Positions 58,197 through 64,000 of a DNA stretch of 64,000 nucleotides are shown piece by piece. Source of the DNA: Actinacidiphila bryophytorum (GTDB lineage Bacteria; Actinomycetota; Actinomycetes; Streptomycetales; Streptomycetaceae). Where the stretch lies: contig NZ_JAFFIX010000012.1 in the NCBI RefSeq assembly GCF_016916835.1, positions 158,408 to 222,407 on the forward strand. The letters run 5' to 3'. The stretch's first letter is position 1. The number at the start of each line of letters is the position of its first letter. The position numbers and the translations under genes were made by a program. Below the pieces are notes generated by a model, which saw only the letters and a program-made list of their open reading frames with translations, was not told the DNA's origin and ran no database searches.

Positions 58197-59069
58197 TCAC
58201 CTGCGGCGCGGGCGTACCGCGTGGGTGCCGGCGATATGCGAGGTCAGGGCGATGGAGGCGGTGGCCCGTTCGTAGGTGAGCTGCGCCACGCGGGCGTAGA
58301 GGCAGTCCACCAGCAGCAGGACGGAGTGGCGGGTGCCGAAGTCGCCGTGGCGGAAGCTGGTCTCGCCGGAGTAGGACGTCAGGGCCACGTCGGCGGCCTG
58401 GGCGACCGGGGAGCGGGGGTCGCCGGTGACCGCGACCGTCGAGGCGCCGCGCTCGGCCGCCAGCCGCAGCGGGGCCAGCACCTCGCGGGTGGCCCCCGAG
58501 CGGGACACGGCCACCACGGCGTCGGAGGGTGTCAGCAGGGCAGCCGAGGTCTCCGCCGCGTGCACCTCCGTCCAGGCGTGCACCGCGCATCCGATACCGA
58601 ACAGCCGGGCCTGGGTCTCCTGCGCGATGACGCCGGAGCCGCCGACGCCGTACACGTCGATCCTGCGGGCGCCCGCGAGCGCCTGGGCGGCCCGTTCGAG
58701 TGCCTGGCGGTCCAGCAGGTCGGCGGTCTGCCGCAGCGCCCGCAGGTCCGCCTCGGCGATCACCGCGATGACCCGCTCCAGGTCGTCCCCCGGCCCGATC
58801 CGCGGACCCAGCGCACCGGCCGCCTCCGCCGCGCCGGCCGCGGCCCTGCCCTGCTCCTGGGCCAGTTCGATCAGCAGCTGCTGGTACGACTCCAGGCCGA
58901 GGCCGTGGCAGAAGCGGGTGACGGTGGCCTGGGAGGTGCCCGTACGGCGGCCCAGCTCGGCCGCAGAACCACGGGTGACCGCCGCCGGGTCGGCGAGCAC
59001 CACTTCGCCCACCTTGCGCAGGGAACCGGACATCCGGGGGAGTTCTGAACGGATCAGGGCGGTGATCAT
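58197..59069 (-). CDS. RpiR-family regulator (HTH plus SIS domain)
   Basis: A 290-residue protein from ATG 59069 (MITALIRSELPRMSGS), with GGAAGAAG upstream. Residues about 1-75 are the RpiR HTH: VGEVVLADPAAVTRGSAAEL, then GRRTGTSQATVTRFCHGLG. Residues about 130-270 are a sugar-phosphate-binding SIS domain: RIDVYGVGGSGVIAQETQAR, VVAVSRSGATREVL and FGTRHSVLLLVDCLYAR. Such proteins sense phosphosugars, often GlcNAc-6-P or MurNAc-6-P. It is divergent from the BadF-type kinase gene by 86 bp, and a SIS protein follows that, so it most likely controls this amino-sugar set. Confidence 0.9.
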   Translation of the reverse strand: MITALIRSELPRMSGSLRKVGEVVLADPAAVTRGSAAELGRRTGTSQATVTRFCHGLGLESYQQLLIELAQEQGRAAAGAAEAAGALGPRIGPGDDLERVIAVIAEADLRALRQTADLLDRQALERAAQALAGARRIDVYGVGGSGVIAQETQARLFGIGCAVHAWTEVHAAETSAALLTPSDAVVAVSRSGATREVLAPLRLAAERGASTVAVTGDPRSPVAQAADVALTSYSGETSFRHGDFGTRHSVLLLVDCLYARVAQLTYERATASIALTSHIAGTHAVRPRRR

Positions 59070-59155
59070 GGGGACTTCTTCCGGGCGGCGGTACGGGCGG
59101 TGCGGGCACGACGGGGCTTGTGCACCGGTGAATCTATCAACCATGATGCGTGCCG

Positions 59156-60166
59156 ATGAGCGAAACCCACGACCGGATCCCCGCCAGGAGCCTGGTGATC
59201 GGCGTCGACGCCGGCGGCACCCGCAGCCGGGCGTGCCTGGCCGGCGCGGACGGCACGGTGCTCGGCCGCGGCACCGGCGGACCCGGCAACGCGCTCAGCG
59301 TCGGCCGCGCCGACCTCACCCGGCACCTGACCGAGGCGGTCGCGGGGGCGCTGCGGCAGACCCCGGGCGCCGCGAACCGGGTCGCGGCGGTCTTCGGCGG
59401 CTTCGCGGGCGCCGCGCAGGGCCTCGGGCCGGAGCGCGGGCACGGCCTCGCCCTGTCCTGCCTGCGCGGGGCACTCGCGGCCAACGGCATCACGGAGGCG
59501 GCGGTGGCGGTCGGCGTCGACACCGAGGTGGCGCTCGCCGCCGCGCCCGGCGCCCCGCGCGACGGCCTGGTGCTGATCGCGGGCACGGGCGCGATCGCCG
59601 CACGGCTCGCCGGCGGGCGCCTCGCCCACGTCGTCGACGGGTACGGCTGGCTGCTCGGCGACGCGGGCAGCGGCTACTGGCTGGGCGCCCACGCGGTCAG
59701 GGCCGCCCTTGCCGCACTCGACGGCAGCGGCGCCTGGACCGCGCTGGTCGCCGAGGTCACCGCCCACTACCTGCCGGAAGCCGGCGGCCGCGCCCCCGGA
59801 CCCGGCGACCCCCTCGACGCCCGCCACGACCTGGCGGAGACGATCGTCGCCCGCGCCTACGCCCAGGCCCCTGCGCAGCTCGCGCTGCTCAGCCCCGCCG
59901 CGGTCGGCGCCGCAGCGGCCGGTGACGCGGTGGCCCTGCGGCTGCTGGACCGGGCGGCGGACCTGCTGGCGGACACCGTACGGGCACTGTGGCCGCGGCC
60001 GGGGGAGCCGCTCGCCGCCACCGGCGGCCTCCTCGCGCCCGACGGGCCGCTGCTGTCCCGGGTGACCGCACGCCTCGACGGCCTGGACCTGCACATCTTC
60101 CCGGTGGCCGACGGCACGGCAGGTGCGGCGGCCCTGGCCCGTGCGCTGCTCCGCACCCCCGCATGA
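59156..60166 (+). CDS. BadF/BadG/BcrA/BcrD-type kinase (N-acetylglucosamine kinase-like)
   Basis: A 336-residue protein from ATG 59156. GTG at 59150 is possible. The ASKHA fold is read from phosphate-1 GVDAGGTRSRACLA, the connecting loop VAAVFGGFAGAAQG, phosphate-2 IAGTGAIAARL and ATGGLLAPDGPLL. DGYGWLLGDAGSGYWLG is typical of the N-acetylglucosamine kinase group (NAGK-like, BcrAD_BadFG). The expected reaction is ATP-dependent phosphorylation of GlcNAc or a related amino sugar or muropeptide sugar in the cytoplasm. It is flanked by RpiR and SIS genes, consistent with amino-sugar salvage from peptidoglycan or chitin. No good ribosome site is visible, so it could be leaderless. Confidence 0.88.
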   Translation: MSETHDRIPARSLVIGVDAGGTRSRACLAGADGTVLGRGTGGPGNALSVGRADLTRHLTEAVAGALRQTPGAANRVAAVFGGFAGAAQGLGPERGHGLALSCLRGALAANGITEAAVAVGVDTEVALAAAPGAPRDGLVLIAGTGAIAARLAGGRLAHVVDGYGWLLGDAGSGYWLGAHAVRAALAALDGSGAWTALVAEVTAHYLPEAGGRAPGPGDPLDARHDLAETIVARAYAQAPAQLALLSPAAVGAAAAGDAVALRLLDRAADLLADTVRALWPRPGEPLAATGGLLAPDGPLLSRVTARLDGLDLHIFPVADGTAGAAALARALLRTPA

Positions 60167-60315
60167 CCGGACGCCCCCTCGCACGACCGGGGCGGTCACG
60201 CGCCGGACGAGTGACCGCGGCCTTGACGCGATGTCGGGTGCAATGTTTCATCGAGTTGCCACGTAAGCGATTCAGTCAACCAGCCCAGCAGTGACATCCC
60301 CGAAGGAGTCCGGCC

Positions 60316-61080
60316 ATGGCCGAAGGACAGATCAGCGCCGCCGCGTTCGCCGCGGAAGGCCGGGCGGCAACAGAGCGGGCCGTCGCCGCGAACAAGGACT
60401 CGGTGGCCGCCGCGGGGCGCCTGTTCGCGGACTGCGTCGCGGCCGACGGCGTGGTCCACGGCTTCGGCACCGGCCACTCGCAGGCCACCGTGCTGGAGAT
60501 CGTCGGACGCGCCGGGGGCCTGATCCCCACCAACCGCATCGGCCTCGCCGACCTGGTGCTGCGCGGCGACGAGGACAGGTCCGTCCTTGACGACCCGCTC
60601 CTGGAGCGCTCCCCCGGGCTCGCCCGCCGACTGTACGACCTGGCCGGGCCGCAGCCGCAGGACCTGTTCGTCATCGTGTCCAACTCCGGCGTCAACAACT
60701 CGATCGTCGACATGGCCCTGCACGTCAAGGAGGCCGGCCACCAGCTGGTCGCCCTGACCTCGCTGACCCACACCCGCGCGGTGCCGCCGCAGCACCCCAG
60801 CGGCAAGCGGCTGGCCGACCTCGCCGACGCCGTACTGGACAACTGCGCCCCGGCCGGCGACGCCCTGCTGCCGCTGCCCGGCGGCGGCGCCCTGTGCGGG
60901 GTCTCCACGATCACCTCCGCGACGCTCGTCCAGATGGTGCTGGCGGAGGCGGTCGGCATCCTCCTGTCCGAGGGCAAGGAGGCGCCGGTCTACGTGTCGG
61001 CGAACCTGCCCGGCGGGCACGAGCGCAACATCGTGCTGGAGGAGCGGTACGCGGGGCGGCTGCACCGCGGCGGCTTCTGA
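60316..61080 (+). CDS. SIS-domain protein (UPF0309-type sugar isomerase/binding)
   Basis: A 254-residue protein from ATG 60316, with GAAGGAG upstream. The SIS fold is seen in VVHGFGTGHSQATVLEIVGR (phosphosugar-binding loop with Gly/Ser), DLFVIVSNSGVNNSIVDMAL (second substrate loop) and HQLVALTSLTHTRAV. It resembles UPF0309 proteins, which are SIS domains without a proven activity. RLYDLAGPQPQD and SANLPGGHERNIVLEERYA are features of that group. It lies 149 bp after the kinase gene, same strand. Likely handles a phosphorylated amino sugar; an isomerase or etherase-like role is unproven. Confidence 0.85.
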   Translation: MAEGQISAAAFAAEGRAATERAVAANKDSVAAAGRLFADCVAADGVVHGFGTGHSQATVLEIVGRAGGLIPTNRIGLADLVLRGDEDRSVLDDPLLERSPGLARRLYDLAGPQPQDLFVIVSNSGVNNSIVDMALHVKEAGHQLVALTSLTHTRAVPPQHPSGKRLADLADAVLDNCAPAGDALLPLPGGGALCGVSTITSATLVQMVLAEAVGILLSEGKEAPVYVSANLPGGHERNIVLEERYAGRLHRGGF

Positions 61081-61191
61081 CGATCCGGCACCCGGCGTGG
61101 CAGCCCGGCGCGGCGCCCCCGGCGACGAGGGGCGCTCGTCCGCGGCGCGGCGTGCCGCGGTGTCCGCCCCCGCCACCGCCATGATGAGGTC

Positions 61192-61617
61192 ATGTCCGAG
61201 ATGACCGAACCCGAGTGGCGGGCCTTCCTCGCCCACGGGACGCGCACCGCCAAGCTCGCCACCACCCGCGCCGACGGCCGGCCGCACGTGGCACCCGTCT
61301 GGTTCCTGCTGGAGGGGAACGACCTGGTCTTCACCACCGGCCGCGACACGGTGAAGGGCCGGACGCTGGCCCGCGACCCGCGGGTCATGGCCTGCGTCGA
61401 CGACGACCGGCCGCCCTTCTCCTTCGCCCTGGTCCAGGGCAGCGCCACCTTCTCCGAGGACCTGGCGGAACTCCACAACTGGGCGGGCCGGATCGCCGCC
61501 CGCTACATGGGCGAGGACCGGGCCGAGGAGTACGCCGCCCGCAACGGGGTCCCCGGCGAGATCCTCGTCCGCGTCCGCATCGAGAAGGTCACCGCCCAGC
61601 GGGACCTCGCCGACTGA
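61192..61617 (+). CDS. PPOX-class F420-dependent oxidoreductase
   Basis: A 141-residue protein from ATG 61192. ATG 61201 is an alternative. No ribosome site is present. CATGAT ends about 7 bp before the first ATG, so translation may be leaderless. The split-barrel flavin/deazaflavin fold is read from HGTRTAKLATTRADGRPHVA and PVWFLLEGNDLVFTTGRDTV, with KGRTLARDPRVMACVDDD. This matches the FDOR-B/PPOX family typical of actinobacteria, which use F420 or FMN to reduce quinones, biliverdin or xenobiotics. The physiological substrate is unknown. It is a single gene, convergent with the DUF1772 gene. Confidence 0.86.
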   Translation: MSEMTEPEWRAFLAHGTRTAKLATTRADGRPHVAPVWFLLEGNDLVFTTGRDTVKGRTLARDPRVMACVDDDRPPFSFALVQGSATFSEDLAELHNWAGRIAARYMGEDRAEEYAARNGVPGEILVRVRIEKVTAQRDLAD

Positions 61618-61648
61618 CCCGCCCGCCGGGTGCGGCCCGCCGCCCGGC

Positions 61649-62095
61649 TCAGACCAGGGCCGCGACCAGCAGGGTGAAGCCGGCGACGATGACCGCGACG
61701 CGGGCGTAGTGGTAGCGGTCCCAGCGCCTGCTCTGCTCCTTCCAGTCCGCGGGCCGGTTCTCCGGGGTCCACGTCTTGCTCCGGTTGTTGATCGGGACGA
61801 GCAGCAGGATCGACATGATCACGCTGACGATCAGCAGCGCCCCGCCGCCGACGACGAGACCGGTGCCGCCGTGATGCCGTCCCGCGACGGCCCAGACCGC
61901 GGTGAGCACGACCGAGCCGATGTACCAGAACGGCATGACGGCGCCCAGCATCCGGCCCCCGTGGGCGCGGCCGAGCTGGCCGCTGTCCTCGGGGAGCGCG
62001 TCGAAGATCCGGTTGACGACGAAGGCGACGCAGAACTCCACCCCCACCATGACGCCGACGACCACCGTGGTGAACACCTCAAGTGCGCTGAGCAT
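61649..62095 (-). CDS. DUF1772-family membrane protein
   Basis: A 148-residue protein from ATG 62095 (MLSALEVFTTVVVGVMVGVE), with GGGGGTC upstream. Four hydrophobic segments are visible, with FWYIGSVVLTAVWAVAG and GLVVGGGALLIVSVIMSILL in the middle and VAVIVAGFTLLVAALV at the C terminus. The loop INNRSKTWTPENRPADWKEQ and the following WDRYHYAR are typical of DUF1772 proteins. Function unknown. It is divergent from a TetR regulator with CTAG-containing operators between, so it is probably repressed by that regulator and induced by its ligand. Confidence 0.87.
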   Translation of the reverse strand: MLSALEVFTTVVVGVMVGVEFCVAFVVNRIFDALPEDSGQLGRAHGGRMLGAVMPFWYIGSVVLTAVWAVAGRHHGGTGLVVGGGALLIVSVIMSILLLVPINNRSKTWTPENRPADWKEQSRRWDRYHYARVAVIVAGFTLLVAALV

Positions 62096-62111
62096 GACGA
62101 CCCCCAGAAAA

Positions 62112-62177
62112 TCTAGTGTTGCTAGCTGATGATGCAACGCTAGTACTACTGCCGCTCCCTTGTCTAGCGCTGCTAGA
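62112..62177. promoter_or_regulatory. CTAG dyad operators and promoters in the DUF1772/TetR gap
   Basis: A perfect dyad TCTAGC-GCT-GCTAGA lies at 62163-62177, and a related TCTAGTGTTGCTAGC at 62112-62126. CTAGTGTTGC also pairs imperfectly with GCAACGCTAG at 62134-62143. The right dyad overlaps TAGAAT (62174-62179), the -10 of the TetR gene. TetR-type autoregulation is likely. Confidence 0.75.
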
Positions 62178-62185
62178 ATCGTGGC

Positions 62186-62764
62186 ATGTCAGTTAAGGAA
62201 CGCAAGGAGCGCGACCGGGCGGCCCGCGAGCGCCTCATCCTGGCGACGGCCCGCGAACTCGCCGAGCAGCAGGGCTGGGACGCCGTCACCACCCGCCGGC
62301 TCGCCGAGCGCATCGAGTACAGCCAGCCGGTCCTCTACAGCCACTTCCGCGGCAAACGGGAGATCATCGGCGCCGTCGCCCTCGAAGGCGCCGCCGAACT
62401 GGCGGCGGCGGTGCGGATCGCCGCCGCCGGCGCCGAGGGACCGCGCGAGCGGGTCGCCGCCCTCGCCCGCGCCTACCTCGCCTTCGCGGAACGCAACCCG
62501 GCGGTCTACGACGCGATCTTCCAGCTCGACGGTGGCCTGGCCTTCGCGCGCGAGGACACCCCGGAGCCCCTCAAGGACGCCTTCGCCGCGCTGCTGGAGA
62601 ACCTGGCCGAGGTCGCGGGCGACGGCGTCCACCCGGGCCTTTTCACCGAGGTGTTCTGGGCGTCCCTGCACGGTCTTGCGACGCTGACCCGGGCGGGCCG
62701 GCTGCCGCCGGCCGAGACCGAGTCGAGGGTGCAACTGCTGGTGGGCCGCCTCGCCGTGGTCTGA
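62186..62764 (+). CDS. TetR-family regulator, probably leaderless
   Basis: A 192-residue protein from ATG 62186. A near-consensus -10, TAGAAT, ends 6 bp before the ATG and no ribosome site exists, so the mRNA probably begins at the start codon, as for the TetR gene at 34564. The HTH is RLILATARELAEQQGWDAVT then TRRLAERIEYSQPVLYSHFR followed by GKREI. The ligand domain includes RAYLAFAERNPAVYDAIFQL. The subfamily resembles TetR_C_13/AlkX-like regulators. Divergent from the DUF1772 gene with CTAG dyads between. Ligand unknown. Confidence 0.88.
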   Translation: MSVKERKERDRAARERLILATARELAEQQGWDAVTTRRLAERIEYSQPVLYSHFRGKREIIGAVALEGAAELAAAVRIAAAGAEGPRERVAALARAYLAFAERNPAVYDAIFQLDGGLAFAREDTPEPLKDAFAALLENLAEVAGDGVHPGLFTEVFWASLHGLATLTRAGRLPPAETESRVQLLVGRLAVV

Positions 62765-62799
62765 CCCGGGGCCGGCTGCCCGGGGTCAGTTCCCCGGGG

Positions 62800-63870
62800 T
62801 CACGGCATGAGGCCGAAGCGGTAGACGGTCGTCGAGCGGTAGACGTCGCCGGGGGCGAGCCGGACGGAGGGGAAGTCGGGGCGGTTCGGGCCGTCGGGGA
62901 AGTGCTGGGTCTCCAGGGCCACGCCGGCGAAGCGCGGGACGGGACGGCCGTCAGAGCCGGGGAAGGAGCCGTCGAAGTGGTTCCCGGTGTACACCTGGAT
63001 CCCGGGCTCCGTCGTCAGGCACTCCAGCCGGCGCCCGGAACCGGGGTGGCTGAGTACGGCCGCGGGCGCCACCATGCCGGGAGTGTGTGCCCGTAGCACC
63101 CAGTTGTGGTCGTAACCCCCGCCGGCCATGCGGATCTGCTCGTCCCCTGCCGTCAGCGCCTTGCCCAGCGCCCGGGGCTCCCTGAGGTCGAAGGGGGTTC
63201 CCGCCACGCTCTCGTGGGGTCCTGGCAGCGGCAGCAGGCCCGGGTCGACGCGCGTGTAGTGGTCGGCCAGCACCTGGAGTTCGTGGTCGGACACCGTCTC
63301 GTCGGCACCGCCCGCGAGGTTCCAGTACGCGTGGTTGGTGAGGTTGACGACGGTGGGGGCGTCGCTGGTGGCGGTGTAGTCGATGACGAGGTCGCCCTCG
63401 TCGCCGAGGCTGTAGGTGACCCTGGCTTCGAGACGGCCGGGGAAGCCCTGGTCCCCTGCCGGGCTGACCAGGCTGAACTCGACGCCGGCCCGGGTCCCGT
63501 CGGCTGCCGGGCGGGCCGACCACGACCGCAGGTCGAAGCCGTCGACGCCGCCGTGCAGCGTGTTCCCGCTCTCGTTGGCGCTCAGCGGCAGCAGGTCCCC
63601 GTCCAGCGGCAGCAGGGCGCCGCCGATGCGGTTGGCGTAGCGTCCGACCGTGGCGCCGAAGTAGCGCGCCGCGCCGAACCGGTCCCCGATGTCCAGCGGG
63701 CTGACCACTGTCTCGGCGACGCGCCCCGAACGGTCGGGGCAGCGGGCCGAGTGCAGGCTCGCGCCGAGGTCGAGGAGCCCGACGGTGACGGGTCCCGCGG
63801 CGAGCTGCCAGTGCTCGACCTCGCGGCCGTCGGGAAGCCTTCCTGCGGTCGAGCGTGTGACGGTGGGCAT
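62800..63870 (-). CDS. galM: Aldose 1-epimerase (mutarotase)
   Basis: A 356-residue protein from ATG 63870 (MPTVTRSTAGRLPDGREVEH), with GGAG 5 bp upstream. ORF-internal starts further upstream would give an unsupported extension. It shows the galactose-mutarotase fold: FGATVGRYANRIGGALLPLD, NTLHGGVDGFDLRSW (active-site His region), VNLTNHAYWNLAGG (catalytic His), and TTEPGIQVYTGNHFDGSFPG (catalytic Glu region). It interconverts alpha and beta anomers of aldohexoses in the cytoplasm, aiding use of sugars released by the window's glycosidases. No signal peptide. The upstream gap holds a strong hairpin that ends another leftward gene. Confidence 0.92.
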   Translation of the reverse strand: MPTVTRSTAGRLPDGREVEHWQLAAGPVTVGLLDLGASLHSARCPDRSGRVAETVVSPLDIGDRFGAARYFGATVGRYANRIGGALLPLDGDLLPLSANESGNTLHGGVDGFDLRSWSARPAADGTRAGVEFSLVSPAGDQGFPGRLEARVTYSLGDEGDLVIDYTATSDAPTVVNLTNHAYWNLAGGADETVSDHELQVLADHYTRVDPGLLPLPGPHESVAGTPFDLREPRALGKALTAGDEQIRMAGGGYDHNWVLRAHTPGMVAPAAVLSHPGSGRRLECLTTEPGIQVYTGNHFDGSFPGSDGRPVPRFAGVALETQHFPDGPNRPDFPSVRLAPGDVYRSTTVYRFGLMP

Positions 63871-63913
63871 GAGGCTCCATCCGGGTGGGTGGGCGCGGGC
63901 CGTGCACACACCT

Positions 63914-63951
63914 CCGCCGGACGGGACCTCGTGGGAAGGTCCGTCCGGCGG
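63914..63951 (-). terminator. Hairpin upstream of galM, probable terminator of the next leftward gene
   Basis: CCGCCGGACGGGACC (63914-63928) pairs with GGTCCGTCCGGCGG (63938-63951), with a one-base bulge, over a loop of about 9 nt. It lies 26 bp after the apparent stop at 63977-63979 of a leftward gene. Confidence 0.65.
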
Positions 63952-63976
63952 ACGACCCGCGGTGGCGGGTGAGGTG

Positions 63977-64000
63977 TCACAGTCCTGCGGCGAGGCGGTG
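63977..64000 (-). CDS. C-terminal codons of a leftward gene entering from the right
   Basis: Read leftward, the last bases give HRLAAGL followed by TGA (63977-63979), upstream of the hairpin at 63914-63951. Only seven codons are visible, so the product cannot be named. Arrangement and terminator support a gene, but this is weak. Confidence 0.3.
   Translation of the reverse strand, partial: HRLAAGL

Noticed and set aside
1..64000. tRNA, rRNA, CRISPR arrays and prophage genes
   Set aside because: I saw no cloverleaf-like sequences with conserved T-loops, no regularly spaced repeats of CRISPR size, and no integrase or phage structural proteins. A tRNA scan would be decisive.

Overview
The window is about 73% G+C by eye, with codon third positions almost all G or C, frequent GTG starts, 4-bp stop/start overlaps (ATGA, GTGA), Tat and lipoprotein signal peptides, and many regulators and secreted glycoside hydrolases. 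This points to a Streptomyces-type actinomycete (Streptomyces or a close relative such as Kitasatospora, Streptacidiphilus or Actinacidiphila). About fifty real genes are visible. The many other long reading frames are high-GC shadows. I see no rRNA, tRNA or CRISPR array. LAYOUT. 1-5.9 kb: the 3' part of a DHA2-like MFS pump, a second MFS pump divergent from its likely ArsR-type regulator with a dyad operator between them, then an overlapping three-gene unit (cupredoxin lipoprotein, Tat-exported metallophosphoesterase, small membrane protein). 6.0-10.1 kb: an ABC importer of the nitrate/sulfonate/NMT1 type (ATPase, permease, binding lipoprotein) followed by a RutA-like flavin monooxygenase, apparently uptake plus oxidative opening of a small N- or S-containing compound. 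10.1-25.7 kb: a polysaccharide-utilisation stretch. A cytosolic GH1 beta-glucosidase and a secreted GH9 cellulase diverge around an exact CebR box. A GH92 alpha-mannosidase sits behind two LacI-type operators. A GH3 enzyme with a PA14 insert ends in the same C-terminal domain as the GH92 enzyme. Between them lie a winged-helix regulator with a membrane protein, two tiny SH3-like secreted proteins, an AraC regulator and an alpha/beta hydrolase. 25.7-36.3 kb: a GntR - lipocalin-like - GMC oxidoreductase operon, a Tat-exported 5'-nucleotidase-like phosphoesterase, AraC, a small secreted protein, an acyltransferase-like protein, a rhodanese/TetR divergent pair, a small Cys-rich HTH protein, and a 181-bp MITE whose terminal repeat supplies the stop codon of a membrane peptide. 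36.4-40.8 kb: an orphan 1289-residue modular protein with an N-terminal LQRxAGNxAV signature, a hydrophobic middle and a PD-(D/E)xK-like C terminus. It looks like a polymorphic toxin or contractile-injection cargo and is the best candidate for a novel system here. 40.9-51.2 kb: an SH3-like secreted protein, a PIG-L deacetylase, a YihY/BrkB membrane protein, and a two-permease FtsX/MacB-type ABC system with a convergent, overlapping ATPase that carries an AbrB-like tail, then a deletion-scarred pseudogene. 51.2-58.2 kb: a GH43 enzyme, then a Pls/PosA-type single-module NRPS (A-PCP-membrane/hexapeptide) directly followed by a short M1 metallopeptidase. This is the architecture of epsilon-poly-lysine synthase loci, and the hand-read A-domain code is lysine-like. 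58.2-64 kb: an RpiR regulator, BadF-type amino-sugar kinase and SIS protein (amino-sugar salvage), a PPOX/F420 protein, a DUF1772/TetR divergent pair with CTAG operators, and an aldose 1-epimerase. HOW THEY WORK TOGETHER. The glycosidases, epimerase, RpiR/kinase/SIS group and their operators suggest plant- and microbial-polymer degradation under local repressors. The LQRxAGN protein and the Pls-like locus look like competition functions. Most other pairs are regulator plus target.
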